DNA from: Euonymus europaeus
Lineage: Eukaryota; Streptophyta; Magnoliopsida; Celastrales; Celastraceae
Assembly (NCBI GenBank): GCA_963580455.1
Contig: OY756958.1
Location: 14,396,501 to 14,460,500, forward strand
Direction: 5' to 3'
Length of the DNA: 64,000 bases
Within the stretch, counting starts at the first letter, position 1, and each line of letters begins with the position of its first letter. A model generated the notes under the pieces. The model did no database searches and was not told the DNA's origin. It was given only the letters and a program-made list of their open reading frames with translations. Below are positions 36,342 to 49,947 of this stretch, piece after piece. A program made the position numbers and the translations under genes.

Positions 36342-39300
36342 CAACTTCGGACTATCAAAGTTGCTCGGTGTAGACTTTTTATTGTTCTTCTATGTCAAAT
36401 TTTACGAGTATAAGCATCCTAGATTATTTCGATGCCAAAACCCAACTTTCTATGACAAATGGACAAAACCGTTTAAAGCTACTCCACAGAGAGAGTTGTG
36501 CAACTTCGGACTATCAAAGTTGCTCGGTGTACACTTTTTATTGTTCTTCTATGTCATATTTTACGAGTATAAGCTTCCTAGATTATTTCGATTTCAAAAC
36601 CCCAACTTTCTATGACAAATGGACAAAAACGTTAAAAGCTCCTCCATAGAGAGAGTTGTGCAACTTCGGACTATTAAAGTTGCACGGTGTACACTTTTTA
36701 TTGTTCTTCTATGTCAAATTTTACGACTATAAGCATCCTAGATTATTTCGAAGCCAGAACCCCAACTTTCTATAACAAATGGAAAAAACCATTTAAAGCT
36801 CCTCTACAGAGAGAGTTGTGCAACTTCAGACTATCAAAGTTGCTCGGTGTAGACTTTTTATTGTTCTTCTATGTCAAATTTTACGAGTATAAGCATCCTA
36901 GATTATTTCGATGCCAAAACCCAACTTTCTATGACAAATGGACAAAAACTTTAAAAGCTCCTCCATAGAGGGAGTTGTGCAACTTCGGACTATCAAAGTT
37001 GCTCGGTGTAGACTTTTTATTGTTCTTCTATGTCAAATTTTACGAGTATAAGCATCCTAGATTATTTCGATGCCAAAACCCAACTTTCTATGACAAATGG
37101 ACAAAAACGTTAAAAGCTCCTCCATAGAGAGAGTTCTGCAACTTCGGACTATCAAAGTTGCCCGGTGTACACGTTTTATTGTTCTTCTATGTCAAATTTT
37201 ACGAGTATAAGCTTCCTAGATTAATTCGATGCGAAAACCCCAACTTTATATGACAAATGGACAAAACCGTTTAAAGCTCCCCCATCGAGTGAGTTGAGCA
37301 ACTTCGGACTTTCAAAGTTGCTCGGTGTACAATTTTTATTGTTCTTCTATGTCAAATTTTACGAGTATAAGCTTCCTGAATTATTTCGATTCCAAAACCC
37401 CAACTTTCTATGACAAATGGACAAAACCGTTTAAAGCTACTCCATAGAGAGAGTTGTGCAACTTCGGACTATGAAAGTTGCTCGGTGTACACTTTTTATT
37501 GTTCTTCTATGTCAAATTTTACGACTATAAGCTTCCTAGATTATTTTGATGCCAAAACCCCAACTTTCTATGACAAACGGACAAAACCGTTTAAAGCTCC
37601 TCCATAGAGAGAGTTGTGCAACTTCGGACTATCAAAGTTGCTCGATGTACACTTTTTATTGTTCTTCTCTGTCAAATTTTACGACTATATGCTTGCTGGA
37701 TTATTTTGATTCCAAAACCTAAACTATCAATAAGAAATGGGCAAAACCGTTAAAAACTTCTCCATAGTGAGAGTTGAGCAATTCCAGACCATAAAAGTTG
37801 CTCGGTGTACACTTTTTATTGTTCTTCTATGTCAAATTTTACGAGTATAAGCTTCCTAGATTATTTCGATTCCAAAACACCAACATTTTATGACAAATGG
37901 ATAAAACCGTTTAAAGCTCCTCCATAGAGAGAGTTGTGCAACTTCGGACTATCAAAGTTCCTCTGTGTACACTTTTTATTGTTTTTCTTTTTTAAATTTT
38001 ACGACTATAAGCTTCCTAGATTATTTCGATGCCAAAACTCCAACTTTCAATAACAAATGGACAAAACCGTTTAAAGCTCCTCCATAGAGTGAGTTGTGCA
38101 ACTTCGGACTATCAAAGTTGCTCGGTGTACACGTTTTATTGTTCTTCTATGTCAAATTTTACGAGTATAAGCTTCCTAGATTATTTCGATTCCAAAACAC
38201 CAACATTCTATGACAAATGGACAAAACCGTTTAAAGCTCCTCCATAGAGAGAGTTGTGCAACTTCGGACTATCAAAGTTCCTCTGTGTACACTTTTTATT
38301 GTTTTTCTATGTCAAATTTTACGACTATAAGCTTCGTAGATTATTTCGATGCAAAAACTCCAACTTTCAATAACAAATGGACAAAACCGTTTAAAGCTCC
38401 TCCATAGAGTGAGTTGTGCAACTTCGGACTATCAAAGTTGCTCGGTGTACACGTTTTATTGTTCTTCTATGTCAAATTTTACCAGTATAAGCTTCCTAGA
38501 TTATTTCGATTCCAAAACCCCAACTTTCTATGACAAATGGACAAAAACGTTAAAAGCTTCTCCATAGAGAGAGTTGTGCATCCTCGGACTATTAAAGTTG
38601 CTCGGTGTACACTTTTTATTGTTCTTCTATGTCAAATTTTACGACTATAAGCATCCTAGATTATTTCGAAGCCAGAACCCCAACTTTCTATGACAAATGG
38701 ACAAAACCGTTTAAAGCTCCTCCACAGAGAGAGTTGTGCAACTTCGGACTATCAAAGTTGCTCGGTGTACACATTTTATTGTTCTTCTATGTCAAATTTT
38801 ACGAGTATAAGCTTCCTAGATTATTTCGATTCCAAAACCCCAACTTTCTATGACAAATGGACAAAAACGTTAAAAGCTCCTCCATAGAGAGTGTTGCGCA
38901 ACTTCGGACTATTAAAGTTGCTCGGTGTACACTTTTTATTGTTCTTCTATGTCAAATTTTACGACTATAAGCATCCTAGATTATTTCGAAGCCAGAACCC
39001 CAAATTTCTATGACAAATGGACAAAACCGTTTAAAGCTCCTCGACAGAGAGAGTTGTGCAACTTCGGACTATCAAAGTTGCTCGGTGTAGACTTTTTATT
39101 GTTCTTCTATGTCAAATTTTACGATTTAAGCATCCTAGATTATTTCGATGCCAAAACCCAACTTTCTATGACAAATGGACAAAAACGTTAAAAGCTCCTC
39201 CATAGAGAGAGTTGTGCAACTTCGGACTATCAAAATTGCCCGGTGTACACGTTTTATTGTTTTTCTATGTCAAATTTTACGAGTATAAGCTTCCTAGATT

Positions 39301-40655
39301 ATTTCGATGCCAAAACCACAACTTTATATGACAAATGGACAAAATCGTTTAAAGCTCCCCCATCGAGTGAGTTGAGCAACTTCGGACTATCAAAGTTGTT
39401 CGGTGTACACTTTTTATTGTTCTTCTATGTCAAATTTTACGAGTATAAGCTTCCTGGATTATTTCGATTCCGAAACCCCAACTTTCTATGACAAATGAAC
39501 AAAACCGTTTAAAGCTACTCCATAGAGAGAGTTGTGCAACTTCGGACTATGAAAGTTGCTCGGTGTACACTTTTTATTGTTCTTCTATGTCAAATTTTAC
39601 GACAATAAGCTTCCTAGATTATTTCGATGCCAAAACCCCAACTTTCTATGGCAAACGGACAAAACCGTTTAAAGCTCCTCCATAGAGAGAGTTGTACAAC
39701 TTCGGACTATCAAAGTTGCTTGGTGTACACTTTTTATTGTTCTTCTATGTCCAATTTTACGAGTATATGCTTGCTGGATTATTTTGATTCCAAAACCTTA
39801 ACTATCAATAAGAAATGGGCAAAACCGTTAAAAACTTCTCCATAGTGAGAGTTGAGCAATTCCGGACCATAAAAGTTGCTCGGTGTACACTTTTTATTGT
39901 TCTTCTATGTCAAATTTTACGAGTATAAGATTCCTAGATTATTTCGATTCCAAAACACCAACATTCTATGACAAATGGACAAAACCGTTTAAAGCTCCTC
40001 CATAGAGAGAGTTGTGCAACTTCGGACTATCAAAGTTCCTCTGTGTACACTTTTTATTGTTTTTCTTTTTTAAATTTTACGACTATAAGCTTCCTAGATT
40101 ATTTCGATGCCAAAACTCCAACTTTCAATAACAAATGGACAAAACCGTTTAAAGCACCTCCATAGAGTGAGTTGTGCAACTTCGGACTATCAAAGTTGCT
40201 CGGTGTACACGTTTTATTGTTCTTCTATGTCAAATTTTACGAGTATAAGCTTCCTAGATTATTTCGATTCCAAAACCCCAACTTTCTATGACAAATGGAC
40301 AAAAACGATAAAAGCTCCTCCATAGAGATAGTTGTGCAACTTCGGACTATTAAAGTTGCTCGGTGTACACTTTTTATTGTTCTTCTATGTCAAATTTTAC
40401 GACTATAAGCATCCTAGATTATTTCGAAGCTAGAACCCCAACTTTCTATGAAAAATGGACAAAACCGTTTAAAGCTCCTCCACAGAGAGAGTTGTGCAAC
40501 TTCGGACTATCAAAGTTGCTCGGTGTAGACTTTTTATTGTTCTTCTATGTCAAATTTTACGAGTATAGGCATCCTAGATTATTTCGATGCCAAAACCCAA
40601 CTTTCTATGACAAATGGACAAAACCGTTTAAAGCTCCTCCACAGAGAGAGTTGTG
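36342..40655 (+). repeat. 4314-bp duplication, copy 1 (27 monomers)
   Basis: The copy is matched at a constant offset of 4314 bp by 40656-44969. The left edge is placed between the last mismatches at 36326 (G versus C) and 36341 (T versus G) and the first matching base. Private variants present in both copies include TAGATTAATTCGATGCG (37219), TTCTTCTCTGTC (37662), ACCAGTATAAG (38481), GTTGCGCAACTTC (38894), ACGATTTAAGC (39121) and AACCTTAACTATC (39793). I found only one difference in the stretches compared: C at 38987 versus T at 43301. This is 27 monomers minus six bases. Confidence 0.93.
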
Positions 40656-43600
40656 CAACTTCGGACTATCAAAGTTGCTCGGTGTAGACTTTTTATTGTT
40701 CTTCTATGTCAAATTTTACGAGTATAAGCATCCTAGATTATTTCGATGCCAAAACCCAACTTTCTATGACAAATGGACAAAACCGTTTAAAGCTACTCCA
40801 CAGAGAGAGTTGTGCAACTTCGGACTATCAAAGTTGCTCGGTGTACACTTTTTATTGTTCTTCTATGTCATATTTTACGAGTATAAGCTTCCTAGATTAT
40901 TTCGATTTCAAAACCCCAACTTTCTATGACAAATGGACAAAAACGTTAAAAGCTCCTCCATAGAGAGAGTTGTGCAACTTCGGACTATTAAAGTTGCACG
41001 GTGTACACTTTTTATTGTTCTTCTATGTCAAATTTTACGACTATAAGCATCCTAGATTATTTCGAAGCCAGAACCCCAACTTTCTATAACAAATGGAAAA
41101 AACCATTTAAAGCTCCTCTACAGAGAGAGTTGTGCAACTTCAGACTATCAAAGTTGCTCGGTGTAGACTTTTTATTGTTCTTCTATGTCAAATTTTACGA
41201 GTATAAGCATCCTAGATTATTTCGATGCCAAAACCCAACTTTCTATGACAAATGGACAAAAACTTTAAAAGCTCCTCCATAGAGGGAGTTGTGCAACTTC
41301 GGACTATCAAAGTTGCTCGGTGTAGACTTTTTATTGTTCTTCTATGTCAAATTTTACGAGTATAAGCATCCTAGATTATTTCGATGCCAAAACCCAACTT
41401 TCTATGACAAATGGACAAAAACGTTAAAAGCTCCTCCATAGAGAGAGTTCTGCAACTTCGGACTATCAAAGTTGCCCGGTGTACACGTTTTATTGTTCTT
41501 CTATGTCAAATTTTACGAGTATAAGCTTCCTAGATTAATTCGATGCGAAAACCCCAACTTTATATGACAAATGGACAAAACCGTTTAAAGCTCCCCCATC
41601 GAGTGAGTTGAGCAACTTCGGACTTTCAAAGTTGCTCGGTGTACAATTTTTATTGTTCTTCTATGTCAAATTTTACGAGTATAAGCTTCCTGAATTATTT
41701 CGATTCCAAAACCCCAACTTTCTATGACAAATGGACAAAACCGTTTAAAGCTACTCCATAGAGAGAGTTGTGCAACTTCGGACTATGAAAGTTGCTCGGT
41801 GTACACTTTTTATTGTTCTTCTATGTCAAATTTTACGACTATAAGCTTCCTAGATTATTTTGATGCCAAAACCCCAACTTTCTATGACAAACGGACAAAA
41901 CCGTTTAAAGCTCCTCCATAGAGAGAGTTGTGCAACTTCGGACTATCAAAGTTGCTCGATGTACACTTTTTATTGTTCTTCTCTGTCAAATTTTACGACT
42001 ATATGCTTGCTGGATTATTTTGATTCCAAAACCTAAACTATCAATAAGAAATGGGCAAAACCGTTAAAAACTTCTCCATAGTGAGAGTTGAGCAATTCCA
42101 GACCATAAAAGTTGCTCGGTGTACACTTTTTATTGTTCTTCTATGTCAAATTTTACGAGTATAAGCTTCCTAGATTATTTCGATTCCAAAACACCAACAT
42201 TTTATGACAAATGGATAAAACCGTTTAAAGCTCCTCCATAGAGAGAGTTGTGCAACTTCGGACTATCAAAGTTCCTCTGTGTACACTTTTTATTGTTTTT
42301 CTTTTTTAAATTTTACGACTATAAGCTTCCTAGATTATTTCGATGCCAAAACTCCAACTTTCAATAACAAATGGACAAAACCGTTTAAAGCTCCTCCATA
42401 GAGTGAGTTGTGCAACTTCGGACTATCAAAGTTGCTCGGTGTACACGTTTTATTGTTCTTCTATGTCAAATTTTACGAGTATAAGCTTCCTAGATTATTT
42501 CGATTCCAAAACACCAACATTCTATGACAAATGGACAAAACCGTTTAAAGCTCCTCCATAGAGAGAGTTGTGCAACTTCGGACTATCAAAGTTCCTCTGT
42601 GTACACTTTTTATTGTTTTTCTATGTCAAATTTTACGACTATAAGCTTCGTAGATTATTTCGATGCAAAAACTCCAACTTTCAATAACAAATGGACAAAA
42701 CCGTTTAAAGCTCCTCCATAGAGTGAGTTGTGCAACTTCGGACTATCAAAGTTGCTCGGTGTACACGTTTTATTGTTCTTCTATGTCAAATTTTACCAGT
42801 ATAAGCTTCCTAGATTATTTCGATTCCAAAACCCCAACTTTCTATGACAAATGGACAAAAACGTTAAAAGCTTCTCCATAGAGAGAGTTGTGCATCCTCG
42901 GACTATTAAAGTTGCTCGGTGTACACTTTTTATTGTTCTTCTATGTCAAATTTTACGACTATAAGCATCCTAGATTATTTCGAAGCCAGAACCCCAACTT
43001 TCTATGACAAATGGACAAAACCGTTTAAAGCTCCTCCACAGAGAGAGTTGTGCAACTTCGGACTATCAAAGTTGCTCGGTGTACACATTTTATTGTTCTT
43101 CTATGTCAAATTTTACGAGTATAAGCTTCCTAGATTATTTCGATTCCAAAACCCCAACTTTCTATGACAAATGGACAAAAACGTTAAAAGCTCCTCCATA
43201 GAGAGTGTTGCGCAACTTCGGACTATTAAAGTTGCTCGGTGTACACTTTTTATTGTTCTTCTATGTCAAATTTTACGACTATAAGCATCCTAGATTATTT
43301 TGAAGCCAGAACCCCAAATTTCTATGACAAATGGACAAAACCGTTTAAAGCTCCTCGACAGAGAGAGTTGTGCAACTTCGGACTATCAAAGTTGCTCGGT
43401 GTAGACTTTTTATTGTTCTTCTATGTCAAATTTTACGATTTAAGCATCCTAGATTATTTCGATGCCAAAACCCAACTTTCTATGACAAATGGACAAAAAC
43501 GTTAAAAGCTCCTCCATAGAGAGAGTTGTGCAACTTCGGACTATCAAAATTGCCCGGTGTACACGTTTTATTGTTTTTCTATGTCAAATTTTACGAGTAT

Positions 43601-45000
43601 AAGCTTCCTAGATTATTTCGATGCCAAAACCACAACTTTATATGACAAATGGACAAAATCGTTTAAAGCTCCCCCATCGAGTGAGTTGAGCAACTTCGGA
43701 CTATCAAAGTTGTTCGGTGTACACTTTTTATTGTTCTTCTATGTCAAATTTTACGAGTATAAGCTTCCTGGATTATTTCGATTCCGAAACCCCAACTTTC
43801 TATGACAAATGAACAAAACCGTTTAAAGCTACTCCATAGAGAGAGTTGTGCAACTTCGGACTATGAAAGTTGCTCGGTGTACACTTTTTATTGTTCTTCT
43901 ATGTCAAATTTTACGACAATAAGCTTCCTAGATTATTTCGATGCCAAAACCCCAACTTTCTATGGCAAACGGACAAAACCGTTTAAAGCTCCTCCATAGA
44001 GAGAGTTGTACAACTTCGGACTATCAAAGTTGCTTGGTGTACACTTTTTATTGTTCTTCTATGTCCAATTTTACGAGTATATGCTTGCTGGATTATTTTG
44101 ATTCCAAAACCTTAACTATCAATAAGAAATGGGCAAAACCGTTAAAAACTTCTCCATAGTGAGAGTTGAGCAATTCCGGACCATAAAAGTTGCTCGGTGT
44201 ACACTTTTTATTGTTCTTCTATGTCAAATTTTACGAGTATAAGATTCCTAGATTATTTCGATTCCAAAACACCAACATTCTATGACAAATGGACAAAACC
44301 GTTTAAAGCTCCTCCATAGAGAGAGTTGTGCAACTTCGGACTATCAAAGTTCCTCTGTGTACACTTTTTATTGTTTTTCTTTTTTAAATTTTACGACTAT
44401 AAGCTTCCTAGATTATTTCGATGCCAAAACTCCAACTTTCAATAACAAATGGACAAAACCGTTTAAAGCACCTCCATAGAGTGAGTTGTGCAACTTCGGA
44501 CTATCAAAGTTGCTCGGTGTACACGTTTTATTGTTCTTCTATGTCAAATTTTACGAGTATAAGCTTCCTAGATTATTTCGATTCCAAAACCCCAACTTTC
44601 TATGACAAATGGACAAAAACGATAAAAGCTCCTCCATAGAGATAGTTGTGCAACTTCGGACTATTAAAGTTGCTCGGTGTACACTTTTTATTGTTCTTCT
44701 ATGTCAAATTTTACGACTATAAGCATCCTAGATTATTTCGAAGCTAGAACCCCAACTTTCTATGAAAAATGGACAAAACCGTTTAAAGCTCCTCCACAGA
44801 GAGAGTTGTGCAACTTCGGACTATCAAAGTTGCTCGGTGTAGACTTTTTATTGTTCTTCTATGTCAAATTTTACGAGTATAGGCATCCTAGATTATTTCG
44901 ATGCCAAAACCCAACTTTCTATGACAAATGGACAAAACCGTTTAAAGCTCCTCCACAGAGAGAGTTGTGCAACTTCGGACTATCAAAGTTGCTCGGTGTA
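40656..45000 (+). repeat. 4314-bp duplication, copy 2
   Basis: This is the tandem partner of 36342-40655. Identity continues 31 bases past one full unit, to 45000. There the sequence has C (GTACAC) where 40687 has G (GTAGAC). The exchange point is therefore somewhere in the 31-base interval 40656-40686, shared by both ends of the unit. Because 639-bp-type monomers flank both ends, in-register unequal crossing-over or a segmental duplication would both fit. An assembly duplication is the main alternative to exclude. Confidence 0.93.
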
Positions 45001-47507
45001 CACTTTTTATTGTTCTTCTATGTCAAATTTTACGAGTATAAGCTTCCTAGATTATTTCGATTTCAAAACCCCAACTTTTTATGACAAATGGACAAAAACG
45101 TTAAAAGCTCGTCCATAGAGAGAGTTGTGCAACTTCGGACTATTAAAGTTGCACGGTGTACACTTTTTATTGTTCTTCTATGTCAAATTTTACGACTATA
45201 AGCATCCTAGATTATTTCGAAGCCAGAACCCCAACTTTCTATAACAAATGGACAAAACCATTTAAAGCTCCTCCACAGAGAGAGTTGTGCAACTTCGGAC
45301 TATCAAAGTTGCTCGGTGTAGACTTTTTATTGTTCTTCTATGTCAAATTTTACGAGTATAAGCATCCTAGATTATTTCGTTGCCAAAACCCAACTTTCTA
45401 TGACAAATGGACAAAAAATTTAAAAGCTCCTCCATAGAGAGAGTTGTGCAACTTCGGACTATCAAAGTTGCCTGGTGTACACTTTTTATTGTTCTTCTAT
45501 GTCAAATTTTACGAGTATAAGCTTCCTAGATTATTTCGATGCCAAAACCAACTTTCTATGACAAATGGACAAAACCGTTTTAAGCTCCTCCACAGAGAGA
45601 GTCGAGCAACTTCGGACCATAAAAGTTGCTCGGTATACACTTTTTATTGTTCTTCTATGTCAAATTTTACGAGTATATGCTTCCTGGATTATTTCGATGC
45701 CAAAACCCGAACTTTCTATGACAAATGGACAAAAACGTTAAAAGCTCCCCCATAGAGAGAGTTGTGCAACTTCGGACTGTCAAACTTGCTCGGGTGTACA
45801 CTTTTTATTGTTCTTATATATCAAATTTTATGAGTATAAGCTTCCTAGATTATTTCGATGCCAAAACCCAACTTTCTAAGACAAATGGACAAAAACCGTT
45901 AAAAGCTCCTCCATAGAGAGAGTTGTGTAACTTTGGACTATCTTAGTTGCTTGGTGTACACTTTTTATTGTTCTTCTATGTCAAATTTTACGAGTATAAG
46001 CTTCCTAGATTATTTCGATGCCAAAACCCCAACTTTCTATGGGAAATGGAAAAAACCGTTTAAAGCTCCTCCATAGAGTGAGTTGTGCAACTTCACACTA
46101 TCAAAGTTGCTCGGTCTACACTTTTTATTGTTCTTCTATGTCAATATTTATGAGTATAAGTATCCAAGATTATTTCGATGCCAAAACCCAACTTTCTATG
46201 AAAAATGGATAAAACCGTTTAAAGCTCCTCCATAGAGTGAGTTGTGCAACATCGGACTATCAAAGTTGCTCGGTGTTCACGTTTTATTGTTCTTCTATGT
46301 CAAATTTTACGAGTATAAGCTTCCTAGATTATTTCGATTCCAAAACCCCAACTTTCTATGACAAATGGACAAAAACGTTAAAAGCTCCTCCATAGAGAGA
46401 GTTGTGCAAATTCGGACTATTAACGTTGCTCGGTGTACACTTTTTATTGTTCTTCTATGTCAAATTTTACGACTATAAGCATCCTAGATTATTTCGAAGC
46501 CAGAACCCCAACTTTCTATGGCAAATGGACAAAACCGTTTAAAGCTCCGCCATAGAGTGAGTTGTGCAACTTCGGACAATAAAAGTTGCTCGGTCTACAC
46601 TTTTTATTGTTCTTCTATGTCAAATTTTATGAGTATAAGCATCCTAGACTATTTCGATGCAAAAACCCAACTTTCTATGATAAATGGACAAAACCGTTTA
46701 AAGCTCCTCCATAGAGTGAGTTGTGCAACATCGGACTATCAAAGTTGCTCGGTGTACACGTTTTATTCTTCTTCTATGTCAAATTTTAAGAGTATAAGCT
46801 TCCTAGATTATTTCGATTCCAAAACCCCAACTTTCTATGACAAATGGACAAAAACGTTAAAAGCTCCTCCATAGAGAGAGTTGTGCATCTTCGGACTATT
46901 AAAGTTGCTCGGTGTACACTTTTTATTGTTCTTCTATGTCAAATTTTACGACTATAAGCATCCTAGATTATTTCGAAGCCAGAACCCCAACTTTCTATGA
47001 CAAATGGACAAAAACGTTAAAAGCTCCTCCATAGAGAGAGTTGTGCATCTTCGGACTATTAAAGTTGCTCGGTGTACACTTTTTATTGTTCTTCTACGTC
47101 AAATTTTACGACTATAAGCATCCTAGATTATTTCGAAGCCAGAACCCCAACTTTCTATGACAAATGGACAAAACCGTTTAAAGCTCCTCCACAGAAAGAG
47201 TTGTGCAACTTCGGACTATCAAAGTTGCTCCGTGTACACATTTTATTTTTCTTCTATGTCAAATTTTACGAGTATAAGCTTCCTAGATTATTTCGATTCC
47301 AAAACCCCAACTTTCTATGACAAATGGACAAAAACGTTAAAAGCTCCTCCATAGAGAGTGTTGTGCAACTTCGGACTATTAAAGTTGCTCGGTGTACACT
47401 TTTTATTGTTCTTCTATGTCAAATTTTACGACTATAAGCATCCAAGATTATTTCGAAGCCAGAACCCCAAATTTCTATGACAAATGGACAAAACCGTTTA
47501 AAGCTCC
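45001..47507 (+). repeat. Domain V start: return of domain I-type monomers
   Basis: After the end of the 4314-bp repeat, about 540 bp resembles domain III (including GTTGCACGG near 45150). From about 45543 the monomers resemble domain I: CCGTTTTAAGCTCCTCCACAG, GTATATGCTTCCTGGATT, CTCGGGTGTACAC, CTATCTTAGTTGCTTGG (near 45939), and GGTCTACAC (near 46110 and 46593). The monomer at 45541 has GCCAAAACCAACTTTC and is two bases short. Near 45893 one extra A gives GGACAAAAACCGTT. There are no genes. Confidence 0.8.
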
Positions 47508-49423
47508 TCGACAGAGAGAGTTGTGCAACTTCGGACTATCAAAGTTGGTCGGTGTAGACATTTTATTGTTCTTCTATGTCAAATTTTACGAGTATAAGCA
47601 TCCTAGATTATTTCGATGCCAAAACCCAACTTTCTATGACAAATGGACAAAAACGTTAAAAGCTCCTCCATAGAGAGAGTTGTGCAACTTCAGACTATTA
47701 AAGTTGCTCAGTGTACACTTTTTATTATTCTTCTATGTCAAATTTTACGACTATAAGCATCCTAGATTATTTCGAAGCCAGAACCCCAAATTTCTATGAC
47801 AAATGGACAAAACCGTTTAAAGCTCCTCGACAGAGAGAGTTGTGCAACTTCGGACTATCAAAGTTGCTCGGTGTAGACATTTTATTGTTCTTCTATGTCA
47901 AATTTTACGAGTATAAGCATCCTAGATTATTTCGATGCCAAAACCCAACTTTCTATGACAAATGGACAAAAACGTTAAAAGCTCCTCCATAGAGAGAGTT
48001 ATGCAACTTCGGACTATCAAAGTTGCCCGGTGTACACGTTTTATTGTTCTTCTATGTCAAATTTTACGAGTATAAGCTTCCTAGATTATTTCAATGCCAA
48101 AACCCCAACTTTATATGACAAATGGACAAAACCGTTTCAAGCTCCCCCATCGAGTGAGTTGAGCAACTTCGGACTATCAAAGTTGCTCGGTGTACACTTT
48201 TTATTGTTCTTCTATGTCAAATTTTACGAGTATAAGCTTCCTGGATTATTTCGATTCCAAAACCCCAACTTTCTATGACAAATGGACAAAACCGTTTAAA
48301 GTTACTCCATAGAGAGAGTTGTGAAACTTCGAACTATGAAAGTTGCTCATTGTACACTTTTTATTGTTCTTCTATGTCAAATTTTACGACTATAAGCTTC
48401 CTAGATTATTTCGATGCCAAAACCCCAACTTTCTATGACAAACGGACAAAACCGTTTAAAGCTCCCCGACAGAGAGAGTTGTGCAACTTCGGACTATCAA
48501 AGTTGCTCGGTGTAGACATTTTATTGTTCTTCTATGTCAAATTTTACGAGTATAAGCATCCTAGATTATTTCGATGCCAAAACCCAACTTTCTATAACAA
48601 ATGGACAAAAACGTTAAAAGCTCCTCCATAGAGAGAGTTGTGCAACTTCAGACTATTAAAGTTGCTCAGTGTACACTTTTTGTTATTCTTCTATGTCAAA
48701 TTTTACGACTATAAGCATCCTAGATTATTTCGAAGCCAGAACCCCAAATTTCTATGACAAATGGACAAAACCGTTTAAAGCTCCTCGACAGAGAGAGTTG
48801 TGCAACTTCGGACTATCAAAGTTGCTCGGTGTAGACATTTTATTGTTCTTCTATGTCAAATTTTACGAGTATAAGCATCCTAGATTATTTCGATGCCAAA
48901 ACCCAACTTTCTATGACAAATGGACAAAAACGTTAAAAGCTCCTCCATAGAGAGAGTTATGCAACTTCGGACTATCAAAGTTGCCCGGTGTACACATTTT
49001 ATTGTTCTTCTATGTCAAATTTTACGAGTATAAGCTTCCTAGATTATTTCAATGCCAAAACCCCAACTTTATATGACAAATGGACAAAACCGTTTCAAGC
49101 TCCCCCATCGAGTGAGTTGAGCAACTTCGGACTATCAAAGTTGCTCGGTGTACACTTTTTATTGTTCTTCTATGTCAAATTGTACGAGTATAAGCTTCCT
49201 GGATTATTTCGATTCCAAAACCCCAACTTTCTATGACAAATGGACAAAACCGTTTAAAGTTACTCCATAGAGAGAGTTGTGAAACTTCGGACTATGAAAG
49301 TTGCTCATTGTACACTTTTTATTGTTCTTCTATGTCAAATTTTACGACTATAAGCTTCCTAGATTATTTCGATGCCAAAACCCCAACTTTCTATGACAAA
49401 CGGACAAAACCGTTTAAAGCTCC
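47508..49423 (+). repeat. 958-bp hexamer duplication with a chimeric junction monomer
   Basis: Copy 1 is about 47508-48465 and copy 2 about 48466-49423. Shared private variants are GTTGCTCAGTGTAC, GAGTTATGCAACTTCGG (47995 and 48953), GTTTCAAGCTCC (48135 and 49093) and GTGAAACTTCG. The monomer at 48421-48580 starts as the ACAAACGGACAAAACC type and switches to the CCGACAGAGAG type at about 48466. The crossover lies in GGACAAAACCGTTTAAAGCT, which is common to both parents. Confidence 0.88.
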
Positions 49424-49947
49424 TCCATAGAGAGAGTTGTGCAACATCGGACTATAAAAGTTGCTCGGTGTACACGTTTTATTGTTCTTCTATGTCAAAT
49501 TTTATGAGTATAAGCTTCCTAGATTATTTCGATTCCAAAACCCCAACTTTCTATGACAAATGGACAAAAACGTTAAAAGCTCCTCCATAGAGAGAGTTGT
49601 GCATCTTCGGACTATTAAAGTTGCTCGGTGTACACTTTTTATTGTTCTTCTATGTCAAATTTTACGACTATAAGCATCCTAGATTATTTCGAAGCCAGAA
49701 CCCCAACTTTCTATGACAAATGGACAAAACCGTTTAAAGCTCCTCCACAGAGAGAGTTGTGCAACTTCGGACTATCAAAGTTGCTCGGTGTACACATTTT
49801 ATTTTTCTTCTATGTCAAATTTTACGAGTATAAGCTTCCTAGATTATTTCGATTCCAAAACCCCAACTTTCTATGACAAATGGACAAAAACGTTAAAAGC
49901 TCCTCCATAGAGAGTGTTGTGCAACTTCGAACTATTAAAGTTGCTCG

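Noticed and set aside
40363..40929. Open frame of 188 codons with apparent protein repeats
   Set aside because: Consecutive 159-bp monomers (53 codons) happen to hold one frame open. The flanking 160-bp monomers shift it into stops. The second copy of the same block, 4314 bp later, has a shorter frame owing to ordinary satellite variation, so there is no sign of selection on a protein.
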